DNA from: Companilactobacillus bobalius
GTDB lineage: Bacteria > Bacillota > Bacilli > Lactobacillales > Lactobacillaceae
Reading direction: 5' to 3'
Assembly (NCBI RefSeq): GCF_009764355.1
Contig: NZ_LNUA01000029.1
Span: forward strand, 1-64,000
Length of the DNA stretch: 64,000 nucleotides
In this document: positions 43,797 to 52,574 of the stretch, in pieces
Numbering within the stretch: position 1 is the first letter of the stretch
Layout of the letters: each line of letters begins with the position of its first letter
Made by a program: the position numbers and the translations under genes
The notes under the pieces: model-generated
The model's input: only the letters and a program-made list of their open reading frames with translations
What the model was told of the DNA's origin: nothing
Databases searched by the model: none

Positions 43797-45182
43797 TTAA
43801 TCTGATGTTTTCTTTGTTAAGTGTACTTTAGCTGTATTCAGCTTGCCATTACGGTAATATTGAATGTTTACAGTATCGCCAATTGAATGTGAGTACAAGG
43901 CTGTGTGTAAGTCTGCAACAGACTTGACGTCCTTATCGCCTAACTTAACGATCACATCGTACTTCTTCATACCAGCGGCCTTAGCTACAGAACCACTTGT
44001 TGTACTGTAGACAACCACACCTTTAGTTACACTGCTTGGTAACTTCAAGCTTGATTGTGAATCATCAGTAATTTGATCTAGGTCAAGTACTTTGATACCT
44101 AATGAAGGTCTTTCAACTTTACCATTTTCAACCAATTGATTAATGATCTTAACTACTTCATTACTTGGAATAGCAAAGCCCATACCTTCAACTGATGAAC
44201 CATCAGTACTTGAGGCTAATTTCATTGAGTTGATACCAACAATCTGTCCTGCGGCATTAACTAATGGGCCACCTGAATTACCGGGGTTAATCGCAGCATC
44301 GGTTTGAAGAACAGTTGCTTCACCGGTAGCTTGTCCGGTATTTTGATCTTGAGTTGTTACAGTTCTATTTGTTGCTGAAATGATACCTTGGGTAACTGTT
44401 GTAGCGTATTCACTACCTAATGGTGAACCAATAGCAATTACTGGGTCCCCAGGTGTTACATTGTCTGAGTTACCAAATGAAGCTGTAGCAGGCACTTTAC
44501 TACCAGGTATCTCTAATACAGCTAAGTCAGTTGTAGAATCAGTACCGACTAATTTAGCGGCAACCTTTGTACCATCTTCCAGAATGATTTCCAAAGAGTC
44601 TGATCCGGAAACAACGTGGTTATTAGTTACAATATAACCTTTACCATTTTGTTTAGCATAGATCACACCTGATCCTTCACTGTATTCTTGTAATTTACTA
44701 CTATTAGAAGAACTTGAACTAGAATCAGATGAATTGGAATCTGAAGAATTACTGTCATTTGATTGTGAATCGTCAGAAGAGTTACTGTCACTGCTTCCAC
44801 TATCACCAAACAAATCACCAAAGATGGATGAAATATCACCATTGCTGGATTGTTCTTTTTGTTTTTGAAGATTAATTACGGAAACAACCGCTCCATTGAC
44901 TTTCTTATAAGCACCTGACATTGAACTAGAAGTGTTTACTTTAGTATTGCTTACTTGAGTCGTACCGGCAGTATTTCCAACTGCGGCGGAGTTTGAGGAG
45001 TTATTACTACCACCGAAGTAAGTGAACCCTGCGAAGGCAATAACAACACCTAAAGCGGCAGAAATAAAAGCTACAATTCCTGTCTTAAGTAAAGAATTGC
45101 TGCTAGATTCCTTGCCATTAGAACTACGCTTCTTTTCTTCTACTCTTGATTCAGATTTGTCGTTTTTTTCATCGTTATTCAT
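43797..45182 (-). CDS. htrA: Membrane-anchored serine protease HtrA/DegP
   Basis: Surface quality-control protease of 461 residues. One membrane segment near 33-56, then a Ser/Asp/Asn-rich linker (about 113-163), the trypsin-like domain with His189 (TNNHVV), Asp219 (STTDLAVLE) and Ser303 (PGNSGGP), and a C-terminal PDZ domain (about 360-455). The GTG at 45,194 overlaps the ribosome-binding site, so ATG 45,182 is used. The linker is unusually long and repetitive (Ser-Ser-Asp-Ser-Asn units). It lies at the end of the wal cluster, as usual in lactobacilli. Confidence 0.93.
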   Translation of the reverse strand: MNNDEKNDKSESRVEEKKRSSNGKESSSNSLLKTGIVAFISAALGVVIAFAGFTYFGGSNNSSNSAAVGNTAGTTQVSNTKVNTSSSMSGAYKKVNGAVVSVINLQKQKEQSSNGDISSIFGDLFGDSGSSDSNSSDDSQSNDSNSSDSNSSDSSSSSSNSSKLQEYSEGSGVIYAKQNGKGYIVTNNHVVSGSDSLEIILEDGTKVAAKLVGTDSTTDLAVLEIPGSKVPATASFGNSDNVTPGDPVIAIGSPLGSEYATTVTQGIISATNRTVTTQDQNTGQATGEATVLQTDAAINPGNSGGPLVNAAGQIVGINSMKLASSTDGSSVEGMGFAIPSNEVVKIINQLVENGKVERPSLGIKVLDLDQITDDSQSSLKLPSSVTKGVVVYSTTSGSVAKAAGMKKYDVIVKLGDKDVKSVADLHTALYSHSIGDTVNIQYYRNGKLNTAKVHLTKKTSD

Positions 45183-45271
45183 GTAATTATTCACTCCCCA
45201 TATTTTTTAACTATAATATAACTTCCAATTATGAAAAAATTATGAACTACATATGATTTATTTATAAATAC

Positions 45272-46078
45272 CTACAACGCAATCAACGGATCAGCTATAG
45301 CAGGATCGGTATCGTTGATTTTAAAGTCGTGTCCAACTGCAAAATCATGATCTTCCAAAACCTGTGTAACTTCTGTCCGTGCAACTTGTTTAGTGTTGTT
45401 TTCATGACTCAAGTGACCTAAATATATCTGTTTAGTGTTATTACCGATAACATCCATCAACGTGTGAGCACCATCTTCATTTGAAAGATGACCTTTTTCA
45501 CTAAGGATTCTTTGCTTCAATGGCCAAGGATAAAAGCCCTCACGTAACATTTCAACATCATGGTTACATTCCAACAAATAGCCGTCCGCATTCTCAATTG
45601 TCTTTTGAACACGTTCAGATACATAACCCGTATCCGTTAAAATAACGAATTCTTTACCATTATGATAAAACTTATAAAATTGTGGATCAGCTGCGTCATG
45701 TGAAACTGCGAAACTTTCAATATCCAGATCATCTAAAGACATAATCTTATTATGTTCAAAGACATTGATCTCATCTTCAGGTACTTTACCGATTTTGGGC
45801 AACATTGCTTGCCACGTTTTTTGATTGGCATAAACATTCAGATTATATCTTCTAGCTAAAACACCAACACCTTTAATATGATCCGTATGTTCGTGGGTCA
45901 CAAACAAGGAATCAACGGTATTAATATCTTTACCGATACTTTCCATCGCCTCTTTAATCTTTTTACCTGAAAGACCTGCATCAACTAAAACGTGATGTTT
46001 CGGGGTCTCAATATATGTAGCGTTACCTGAGCTGCTGCTAGCAAGCACACTAATTTTTAAACTATCATCATTGGGCAT
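45272..46078 (-). CDS. walJ: WalJ/YycJ metallo-beta-lactamase-fold protein
   Basis: MBL-fold hydrolase of 268 residues (YycJ/VicX), implicated elsewhere in DNA or cell-wall coordination. Zinc motif VTHEHTDHIKG near residue 60, SVLASSSSGNATYIE at the N terminus, and later His in YLGHLSHENN. The frame also has an ATG at 46,096 without a ribosome-binding site; the ATG at 46,076-46,078 (MPNDDSLKISVLAS) follows GGAG. The start overlaps the end of yycI by 11 bases, showing tight coupling. Confidence 0.9.
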   Translation of the reverse strand: MPNDDSLKISVLASSSSGNATYIETPKHHVLVDAGLSGKKIKEAMESIGKDINTVDSLFVTHEHTDHIKGVGVLARRYNLNVYANQKTWQAMLPKIGKVPEDEINVFEHNKIMSLDDLDIESFAVSHDAADPQFYKFYHNGKEFVILTDTGYVSERVQKTIENADGYLLECNHDVEMLREGFYPWPLKQRILSEKGHLSNEDGAHTLMDVIGNNTKQIYLGHLSHENNTKQVARTEVTQVLEDHDFAVGHDFKINDTDPAIADPLIAL

Positions 46079-46883
46079 TGTAACTATTATCTCCATTTGC
46101 TGAATTCTTTATAATATTGCCCGTAAAGGCATTAACCTTCTTAATAGAACTAACTTTACTATCTTTATTTCTAATCGTTACAAACCAAACTGGAATATAA
46201 ATCGTACTATTCTTGGCTACCAATAATTTCGTATATGCTAAGTTGGCGTAAGAAATCTTGGAGTTGTTTGGTATTTCAGAGTTGGCATACAAGTTAGTGA
46301 TAACTTCTTTTTCACTCTTGATTGTCTGACTTTCATGTAAAATGATCATCGTATTAATATGGGTCTGAGTATAACTAACAACTCGACCACTTTCAATTGT
46401 AAAGGTCAGTTGGCAAGTCTTATCATAAATCTCACCTAGTTTACCTGTTCCTACATAAACCATTTGCGAAGTCGTTGACAATTGTGGTGCATACTTATAA
46501 TCTTCGCCAAATAGTACATTTGATTCCTTCTTAATGAATTTATTCATTAATTTTTGTCTATCCTCTGTTGTGACCGCAATAGTACTGTTTAAATTACTTG
46601 TAAGTTTGCGAGTATTTTCATCATATTGAACTTCTTGATTACGTAATTTATTAACATTTTGAGCTAAAGAATTATCTGGTTGTGAGCCTAAATAATAAGC
46701 ACTACCATTTTTGGTATCCAAAGTTCCAAAACTGATATTACGCTTTCTCATTTCCGTAACAGTTGAAGTATTGGTACTAGAACTGCTGACCAATTGCTGA
46801 CTATTTCGAAATGACAAGAATAAAAAGATATCTAATGAGAAAAAAACGATTAAGAAAATTACTTCAATTCTTCTAAAATCCAT
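46068..46883 (-). CDS. yycI: WalK regulatory protein YycI
   Basis: Membrane protein of 271 residues with one N-terminal helix (about 6-24, EVIFLIVFFSLDIFLFLSF) and an extracellular two-domain part. YycI and YycH restrain or modulate WalK through their transmembrane helices. KFIKKESNVLFGEDYKYAP and VWFVTIRNKDSKV are typical YycI-like stretches. The start has GGAGG. It follows yycH directly (one base apart). Confidence 0.88.
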   Translation of the reverse strand: MDFRRIEVIFLIVFFSLDIFLFLSFRNSQQLVSSSSTNTSTVTEMRKRNISFGTLDTKNGSAYYLGSQPDNSLAQNVNKLRNQEVQYDENTRKLTSNLNSTIAVTTEDRQKLMNKFIKKESNVLFGEDYKYAPQLSTTSQMVYVGTGKLGEIYDKTCQLTFTIESGRVVSYTQTHINTMIILHESQTIKSEKEVITNLYANSEIPNNSKISYANLAYTKLLVAKNSTIYIPVWFVTIRNKDSKVSSIKKVNAFTGNIIKNSANGDNSYNAQ

Positions 46884-48197
46884 CTATTTATCCTCCGCAG
46901 TATCATTTGCCCAGTCACTATATGGTTTCCAGTGATTTTCGATTTTAATGTAATAAGTTGGTTTCAAATCGACAACTTTTTCATTATCAGCTTCACTTTC
47001 CCATTGATAACCAACCTCAATATCCTGGACATCATTAGGTGAATAGCCTGATCTTTCTAGTCCTTTAAAAATATCACTTGTCGATTTCAATTTAGTTGAG
47101 GCCTGATCCGAAGGAACTGGGACTTCTAGTACTTTATTTAGGAAATGTTCTGTACTTCCTTTGCGACTGAATTTGATTCGAATCGAACCGAATTCACTCT
47201 TCTTGAAAATTGGGAAACCTTCAACATATTCTCTGAAGACAAGATTCTTATCCTTCCAATTAGCACTGTACAAACGTAAGTTAGAGATGGAATTTTGAAG
47301 ATTAACCACCTTTTGATAACCACGTTGCAAGAAGGCTAACTGAGTCTTAGGAACTGAGGTATCCGTATAATCCTCAAAACTCAATTCACCAGAATTATGA
47401 TCCGAAACTAGACGTTTTGACTCACCATAATTATAGGTATAAACGCCATTATCTTCAGAAGTGACCAATCCATTAGTATTTGAATCGAATAACGCCGTTG
47501 TATACTCGCCATCATCCTTACTACTAATTACATATGAGTAAGATTTCAATTTAATAGGTTCAGTATAGAAAGTGAAAACACCATGCTTCATAATGTTCAA
47601 ACGAATTTTCAAATTAATATTAGCCTTTTTAACTAATTTAGAAATTGGTGCCGATGTTGCATTTCTAACAGGTGCCTTATAAACAGCGTAATTACTGTCA
47701 TTGGCCAAGTAGATATTACTATCCTTTTTATCTTTCAAATTAATCAAAATTCGATTGAACGAATATGACTTATCATTGCGTAAACTGTTGTTATTGAGCA
47801 AATAACCCAAAATACTTGTTGAAATTGAAGTTGGATAGACTAATTGAATAACATCTTTTGACTGGATAATCTTTTGATAATAAGCCCCATCCTTTTTAGA
47901 AACTAATTTGGGACTATCAATTTTCCAATCTTGCATAATTTTTTGAATACTCAAAGCAATATTATCATTGCTGTTATAAATCAATTTTTGATCATCATTA
48001 TCATGCCAAATTACTGATGTGGCACTGATAACCTGATTGATTGGTACTTCATTTTTATTCGATTGTGTCGATGTAACGTCGATATTGCGTCCTCGTTGAT
48101 AACGAGCTGTATTCGTCCATATAAAGAATGAGAGTACGATACTCGTTATAACGGCGATAACTAATAAGATCTGAATGATCAAGCGACTAAACTTCAT
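46884..48197 (-). CDS. yycH: WalK regulatory protein YycH
   Basis: Membrane protein of 437 residues with one N-terminal helix (about 7-27, IIQILLVIAVITSIVLSFFIW) and a large extracellular part. The upstream ATG at 48,269 lies deep in walK; the ATG at 48,195-48,197 follows AGGAGG and overlaps the walK stop, so it is the real start. It works with YycI to tune WalK. The C-terminal KVVDLKPTYYIKIENHWKPYS is typical. Confidence 0.9.
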   Translation of the reverse strand: MKFSRLIIQILLVIAVITSIVLSFFIWTNTARYQRGRNIDVTSTQSNKNEVPINQVISATSVIWHDNDDQKLIYNSNDNIALSIQKIMQDWKIDSPKLVSKKDGAYYQKIIQSKDVIQLVYPTSISTSILGYLLNNNSLRNDKSYSFNRILINLKDKKDSNIYLANDSNYAVYKAPVRNATSAPISKLVKKANINLKIRLNIMKHGVFTFYTEPIKLKSYSYVISSKDDGEYTTALFDSNTNGLVTSEDNGVYTYNYGESKRLVSDHNSGELSFEDYTDTSVPKTQLAFLQRGYQKVVNLQNSISNLRLYSANWKDKNLVFREYVEGFPIFKKSEFGSIRIKFSRKGSTEHFLNKVLEVPVPSDQASTKLKSTSDIFKGLERSGYSPNDVQDIEVGYQWESEADNEKVVDLKPTYYIKIENHWKPYSDWANDTAEDK

Positions 48198-50085
48198 CCC
48201 ATTCTCCTCCTGTCTCGTTAGGGTCAAATGGTAAGGAAATGTAGAATGTTGATCCCTTACCTTCGGCACTATTTACCCAAATTCTACCTTTGTGTTGTTC
48301 GACGATCTCTTTGGAGATAGAAAGTCCAAGTCCAGTACCACCTTGTTTTCTAGAACGTGCCTTATCAACACGATAGAAACGTTCAAAGACCTTCTTGATA
48401 TCCTTTCTAGGAATACCTAATCCTTCATCGGAAATGCTAATAATTATATGTTTATTAGTTTCCAATAAACGACATGTAATAACACCACCATCTGGTGAAT
48501 ACTTGATAGCATTATTCATAATATTATCAATTACTTGTGTCATCTTATCAGTATCAATTTCTACCCACAAATCTTTGCTAGTAAAAATACGTTTAATTCG
48601 ATAATTTTTGGCAATCTTAGAACCATTTTCTTTAGCATCAGCCTTCTCTTTTTTCAGCATCATATCGAATCGATCCAAAATATATGAGAAGAACTCGTTA
48701 AAGTTAACTAGTTCCTTATCCAATTTCGAACGACCTTGGTCCATTCTTGACAAACTTAGTAGATCTTTGATCATTCGAATCATACGATCAGTTTCTTCAG
48801 CAGTAACGCCTAAGAACTGTGGTGCCAATTTTTGATCTTTCCAAGCACCATTATTCAAAGCATCAATGTAACTACTGATACTTGTTAGTGGGGTTCTCAA
48901 TTCATGAGAAACGTTGGAAACGAATTGACGACGCTCACTATCGATCTTTTGTTGTTCAGTAACATCATGTAGGACACAAACCATACCACTAATAAAGCCA
49001 CTGTTTCTTTGGATCAATGAAAAATCAGCGTTCAGAATCAATGAATTATCGCCACTGGCATCATCATAATCTTCGTTCGAATCATTGGTTTCAATTACCA
49101 TTGGATCAGGATTCTCCAACAAATCGTCAAAACTCGTCCGATCTTTAATCCCCAAAATATCAACTAATGGTTGGCCGATAGCCTCATCTTCATCTTTATC
49201 CAAAAATTCTTGTGCCATTTCATTAATAACCGTTATGTTACCGAGACGGTTTGTCGCAATAACACCATCGGACATTTGCGTCAAAACGCTATCCAACCTT
49301 CGTCGTTCGGATTCCGAATTCTCGGTCGCTTCTTCAACTTTAACCGACAGATCATTAACAGCCATAGCCAATTGTCCTAACTCATCAGGTGAATAAACAC
49401 GAACCTGACCAGAATAGTCTCCTTCAGCCATACGAACGGCCTGTTGCTTCATTTCATCAATCGGTCTGGTAATTGCTCGAGAAATGAAAATGGCAATCAC
49501 AGCACCTAAAAGTCCAGCTACTAATGAAGCTGTTAGGAAAATCAAAATAATGTTATTAATACCGGTATAAACTGATTCCATACTGGCACGAACATAAATT
49601 GCTCCCACAACTGTACTATTATCTGGAGATGTCACTGGCACGATCGATTCGTAAGAACTACCGTTATCTCTTTCATAGTAAATTTGGGTAATTCGTTTAT
49701 CAGTTCGAATACTCTGTTTGATATTATCTTTCAAAGTTTGCGTTCCAATAATACTATTACTTTCGGAATCCTTGGCCCCAACAATGATTCCACTTCGATC
49801 AATGACTTGTACATCGGTAATATCAGTACTGATTCGCGAATAATCTTGAATCGCGTTACTGATATTGTCACGAGTATGATCATCATTATCAGTCAAATTC
49901 TCTGAAATTTGATTCAACGTATACGCTGGAATTGAAACAGAAGTTTCAAAGTTTGCAACATTCTGATCTTCCAATTGACGTACAAAATAAGCCCCAATGA
50001 TTTCAATTGTGACTATAAGAATCAAGATAAAAGATAATCCGATTTTAAAATTAATTGAATGTAAAAAAGCAAATCTATTTTTCAC
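48187..50085 (-). CDS. walK: Sensor histidine kinase WalK (VicK)
   Basis: Essential cell-wall sensor kinase of 632 residues. Order: membrane helix 14-34, extracellular sensor to about 178, second helix about 178-200, HAMP (about 202-255), PAS (about 265-370), HisKA with SNVSHELRTPLTS (near 390), and HATPase with NIMNNAIKYSPDGG, DEGLGIPRKD and GTGLGLSI. The start codon is GTG, seven bases after AGGTGG. Unlike the usual gapless walRK pair, it is 319 bases from walR, behind a terminator, and has its own TATAAT (50,120-50,125 on the minus strand). Confidence 0.96.
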   Translation of the reverse strand: MKNRFAFLHSINFKIGLSFILILIVTIEIIGAYFVRQLEDQNVANFETSVSIPAYTLNQISENLTDNDDHTRDNISNAIQDYSRISTDITDVQVIDRSGIIVGAKDSESNSIIGTQTLKDNIKQSIRTDKRITQIYYERDNGSSYESIVPVTSPDNSTVVGAIYVRASMESVYTGINNIILIFLTASLVAGLLGAVIAIFISRAITRPIDEMKQQAVRMAEGDYSGQVRVYSPDELGQLAMAVNDLSVKVEEATENSESERRRLDSVLTQMSDGVIATNRLGNITVINEMAQEFLDKDEDEAIGQPLVDILGIKDRTSFDDLLENPDPMVIETNDSNEDYDDASGDNSLILNADFSLIQRNSGFISGMVCVLHDVTEQQKIDSERRQFVSNVSHELRTPLTSISSYIDALNNGAWKDQKLAPQFLGVTAEETDRMIRMIKDLLSLSRMDQGRSKLDKELVNFNEFFSYILDRFDMMLKKEKADAKENGSKIAKNYRIKRIFTSKDLWVEIDTDKMTQVIDNIMNNAIKYSPDGGVITCRLLETNKHIIISISDEGLGIPRKDIKKVFERFYRVDKARSRKQGGTGLGLSISKEIVEQHKGRIWVNSAEGKGSTFYISLPFDPNETGGEWDEV

Positions 50086-50119
50086 AATATTTCCACCTAA
50101 ACAATACAGACTTAATTAC

Positions 50120-50125
50120 ATTATA
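50120..50125 (-). promoter_or_regulatory. Candidate walK promoter -10
   Basis: TATAAT on the minus strand, about 35 bases before the walK GTG. The -35 region at 17-base spacing is only a T-run, so promoter strength is uncertain, but it lies directly after a terminator. Confidence 0.4.
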
Positions 50126-50141
50126 CAGCTATCCAGATGAC

Positions 50142-50175
50142 AAAAAAACTGACTGACATTTTATATGCCAATCAG
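50142..50175 (-). terminator. Intrinsic terminator between walR and walK
   Basis: On the minus strand an 11-base stem (arms 50,165-50,175 and 50,149-50,159, two GU pairs), loop of five, then T7 at 50,142-50,148. It would end or weaken walR transcripts before walK. Confidence 0.75.
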
Positions 50176-50242
50176 CTTTTTAATTTTATTTTTATTTTCA
50201 ATGATGAAATTCTTCAGTCTCTTTTGATGGTTGGTTTAGTTT

Positions 50243-50401
50243 GTTTGCAGCTGCGATGGTTTATTTGCTTATGTTGCTGCAAACGGGCTCCGCAAAGGCA
50301 ACCTCTTCCGGTTTGCTACAGTAGTGGAATTGCACGTAAAGTACACGTGCGATTCCACTACTTAGGCAAATCCTCGGAGGCTGACCGCCTTTGCTCCGCC
50401 C
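50243..50401. repeat. Complex nested inverted repeats between walR and walK
   Basis: Hairpin A: GTTTGCAGC 50,243-50,251 / GCTGCAAAC 50,276-50,284. Hairpin B: 50,321-50,337 with 50,345-50,361, 17 pairs, one mismatch. B is enclosed by GGGCTCCGCAAAGGC 50,285-50,299 / GCCTTTGCTCCGCCC 50,387-50,401 (12 of 15 pair) and by TTTGC/GCAAA. The stretch is clearly more GC-rich than its surroundings and ends three bases from the walR stop. No reading frame. It may be an inserted palindromic element or an RNA-processing structure. Confidence 0.7.
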
Positions 50402-50404
50402 TCT

Positions 50405-51106
50405 CTATTCTCCATCAGGATCTCTCAAATAATATCCAACTCCACGTCTGGTCATTAACCATTCTGGTTGGCTAGGATTATTTTCAATTTTTTCACGTAA
50501 ACGTCTTACAGTAACATCAACTGTTCTAACGTCACCGAAATAATCATATCCCCAAACAGTTTGAAGTAAGTGTTCACGCTTCATAACTTGTCCTATATGT
50601 TGAGCTAAATAATGTAGTAATTCAAACTCACGGTGTGTTAATTCAATTTCTTTTCCATTTTTAGTTACTGTATATGCATCAGGAAGGATGGTTAGATCAC
50701 CGATTTTAATTTCACTTGTCTTTTTATCATCACTCTGCATATGACTTTGTGATCTAAGACGTGCTTTGACACGCGCAACTAATTCTCTATTTGAGAATGG
50801 TTTTGTAACATAATCATCAGCCCCAAGTTCTAGGCCAATGACTTTATCAATCTCAGTATCCTTAGCTGTTAACATAATGATTGGAGTATCTTTAGTTTTT
50901 CTGATAGTTCTAGCTACTTCAAGACCATCAATAACTGGAAGCATTAGATCTAGTAAAATCAAATCTGGATTATCCTCATCTACTTTATCCAAGGCTTCTT
51001 GTCCATCAAAAGCAGTTATGACTTCGTAGCCTTCATTTTCCAAGTTATATTTAACAATATCGGAAATTGGTTTTTCATCATCTACTACTAGAATTTTTTT
51101 AGCCAT
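50405..51106 (-). CDS. walR: Response regulator WalR (VicR)
   Basis: Essential OmpR-family regulator of cell-wall metabolism, 233 residues. Phosphorylation site Asp53 (LILLDLMLP) in the receiver domain, conserved Lys in DDYVTKPFS, then a C-terminal winged helix ([31 protein letters not shown]). The ATG at 51,104-51,106 follows AAGGAGAT; the longer frame has no ribosome-binding site. A promoter TTGTTT-17-TATAAT lies 23 bases upstream. The gene starts the wal cluster. Confidence 0.97.
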   Translation of the reverse strand: MAKKILVVDDEKPISDIVKYNLENEGYEVITAFDGQEALDKVDEDNPDLILLDLMLPVIDGLEVARTIRKTKDTPIIMLTAKDTEIDKVIGLELGADDYVTKPFSNRELVARVKARLRSQSHMQSDDKKTSEIKIGDLTILPDAYTVTKNGKEIELTHREFELLHYLAQHIGQVMKREHLLQTVWGYDYFGDVRTVDVTVRRLREKIENNPSQPEWLMTRRGVGYYLRDPDGE

Positions 51107-51128
51107 TTTATATCTCCTTGACACAATT

Positions 51129-51157
51129 ATTATACTAGTTATTAACCATTAAAACAA
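51129..51157 (-). promoter_or_regulatory. walR promoter
   Basis: On the minus strand TTGTTT (51,152-51,157), 17-base spacer, TATAAT (51,129-51,134), just before the walR ribosome-binding site. Confidence 0.65.
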
Positions 51158-51207
51158 AATACCCATAAAGCTACCTTAAATTTTTTGAACTTTTTTTAAA
51201 AAAGTAC

Positions 51208-51237
51208 TTGCTATAAATTTGGAGCTTATGGTAAGAT
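51208..51237 (+). promoter_or_regulatory. Candidate tRNA-Lys promoter
   Basis: TTGCTA, 18-base spacer, TAAGAT, about 50 bases upstream of the tRNA. Confidence 0.5.
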
Positions 51238-51287
51238 ATATCTCGTTGGTTGAGAGGGAAACAACTTATCAATCAATTGAAATTCAT

Positions 51288-51360
51288 GGGTGGTTAGCTC
51301 AGCTGGCAGAGCAACGGACTCTTAATCCGTGGGTCTGGGGTTCGATCCCCCAACCACCCA
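51288..51360 (+). tRNA. tRNA-Lys (anticodon CTT)
   Basis: 73 bases folding to a standard cloverleaf: acceptor GGGTGGT / ACCACCC, D arm AGCTCAGCTGGCAGAGC, anticodon arm ACGGA-CTCTTAA-TCCGT with anticodon CTT, T arm CTGGGGTTCGATCCCCCA, discriminator A. CCA is not encoded. It reads AAG. A terminator follows. Confidence 0.97.
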
Positions 51361-51373
51361 TAGCAATTATCGC

Positions 51374-51409
51374 TTAACCGATTATGATGAAAATCATGAT
51401 CGGTTTTTT
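51374..51409 (+). terminator. Terminator after tRNA-Lys
   Basis: AACCGAT.ATGAT / ATCAT.ATCGGTT with loop GAAA, T6. Confidence 0.85.
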
Positions 51410-51432
51410 AGTGTCTTTTTTTAATTTTTTCA

Positions 51433-51478
51433 AACAAAAAATGTTAGTAATAAAACTAGCAGTTACTCATACTAACAC
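51433..51478 (-). terminator. Terminator after the DNA glycosylase gene
   Basis: On the minus strand TGTTAGT / ACTAACA with a long loop, then T6. It lies about 80 bases after the stop codon. Confidence 0.5.
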
Positions 51479-51555
51479 TTTCTTCTATGATGTGCCAAAA
51501 TAACATTTTTCATTAAGATTAACTGCACAAATACCTATAGTATCTTAAGATAATG

Positions 51556-51921
51556 CTACTGAATAAAAATTCCTTTTGCCTTCAAATTATCAATACACTC
51601 TCTTAAATATGCATCATTATGCTCAGGATATATCGGACGTGTATTAGGCGTTTTTTCTAATTCATTATATGGTTCACAATGTATCCCTCTATACTTTGGA
51701 TCAAACCAATTATCGTTAGGCTTATATCCTCGACTGACCATCTCATTCATGACTAACAGGTGAAATTGATACAGCTTATAAGGAGAATGCTTAAAAACAT
51801 AGTTCACAGTAGAGTGCTTTTTACCCCAGCCGTTACCTCTAAGAGCCGCAATTTCTCTATGTTGACCTAGTAATTGTTGTCTAGGTAATTTGGAAATTAA
51901 ATCTTCATGCCATAATCTCAT
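51556..51921 (-). CDS. T4 endonuclease V-like pyrimidine-dimer DNA glycosylase family protein
   Basis: A 121-residue protein resembling the pyrimidine-dimer excision family: MRLWHEDLISKLPRQQLLGQHREIAALRGNGWG at the start (the helix holding the Arg and Glu catalytic residues in T4 endonuclease V, LVSELADQHLMAEYRELP) and YQFHLLVMNEMVSRGY. The catalytic Thr2 of the T4 enzyme is replaced by Arg after Met, so glycosylase activity is not certain. It lies one base after a DUF1722-like gene, suggesting a small repair unit. The start is the first ATG with no strong ribosome-binding site, consistent with coupling. Confidence 0.65.
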   Translation of the reverse strand: MRLWHEDLISKLPRQQLLGQHREIAALRGNGWGKKHSTVNYVFKHSPYKLYQFHLLVMNEMVSRGYKPNDNWFDPKYRGIHCEPYNELEKTPNTRPIYPEHNDAYLRECIDNLKAKGIFIQ

Positions 51922-51922
51922 A

Positions 51923-52309
51923 TTAATTTTTTCCCAATTCCTTTACTATTCTTGATTGCATAAGATACTTTATTTGATACTTATAGGTCAAGTCTCTTAA
52001 GAAGAGCCCTACTTGGTCATTTTCAGGCTCTAAAGACGCAATTAATTTAACATACTCTTCTTTTTCAGAATCAGTACATATTCTCTTAAAGTAACCCCAA
52101 ATATGTTGATAAACATTGGTTAATGTTTTCTTTGTAGGCTCAACATTCTCTAAAGACTTTATAACTCTTTCAAATTCTATGTCCTTAGTTTTGGACCACT
52201 CATTATTTTTAGCCATCAAACGAATTTCATCATACTTTTTTTGAGATTTCGACATTACCCAATATTTATTATATGCCCACTTATTTTGCCAATTAATAAT
52301 TATCATCAC
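51923..52309 (-). CDS. DUF1722 (YbgA-like) protein
   Basis: A 128-residue protein with the DUF1722 pattern: WAYNKYWVMSKSQKKYDEI near the N terminus, NVYQHIWGYFKRICTDSEKEEYVKLI in the middle and YKYQIKYLMQSRIVKELGK at the end. In other bacteria the domain is found beside or fused to photolyase-type or purine-metabolism proteins. Its start is unclear: GTG at 52,309 and ATG at 52,306 are both too close to AGGGGTG. Followed by the pyrimidine-dimer glycosylase-like gene, a DNA-repair link is plausible but not shown. Confidence 0.65.
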   Translation of the reverse strand: MMIIINWQNKWAYNKYWVMSKSQKKYDEIRLMAKNNEWSKTKDIEFERVIKSLENVEPTKKTLTNVYQHIWGYFKRICTDSEKEEYVKLIASLEPENDQVGLFLRDLTYKYQIKYLMQSRIVKELGKN

Positions 52310-52334
52310 CCCTGTATTTATTTAAACAATTAAA

Positions 52335-52343
52335 TTATCCACA
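52335..52343 (+). promoter_or_regulatory. Isolated DnaA box
   Basis: TTATCCACA, a perfect match to the consensus, in the AT-rich space between divergent genes. A single box is weak evidence. Confidence 0.35.
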
Positions 52344-52418
52344 CGTCTTAATGACATAATATTCTATAAATAAAAATCATATATACACTATGTTTTGAAT
52401 ACAAGAAATTGAATTTCA

Positions 52419-52510
52419 AAATATAATTTAATAATTCCAATAAAAAAGTTAAAACTAATCCCACTATTTCAACTAATCTTGAAATTGTGGGACTTTTTAG
52501 TTGAAATGGC
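52419..52510 (+). promoter_or_regulatory. Attenuator-like leader of the LytTR/ABC gene
   Basis: A -10-like TATAAT at 52,422-52,427 is followed by a terminator, TCCCAC.ATTTCAA / TTGAAAT.GTGGGA with T5 (52,459-52,498). ATTTCAACTAA (52,466-52,476) can instead pair perfectly with TTAGTTGAAAT (52,497-52,507), which would break the terminator. No plus-strand gene lies upstream, so the structure most likely regulates the following gene. Confidence 0.55.
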
Positions 52511-52574
52511 ATTCTAAAGAGATGGTCTTTGCTAAAATTGAATTACTATTAAAGTCTCAATTGTGGAGTGGAAA

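Noticed and set aside
49085..49396. 103-codon plus-strand frame
   Set aside because: Shadow of walK on the opposite strand.
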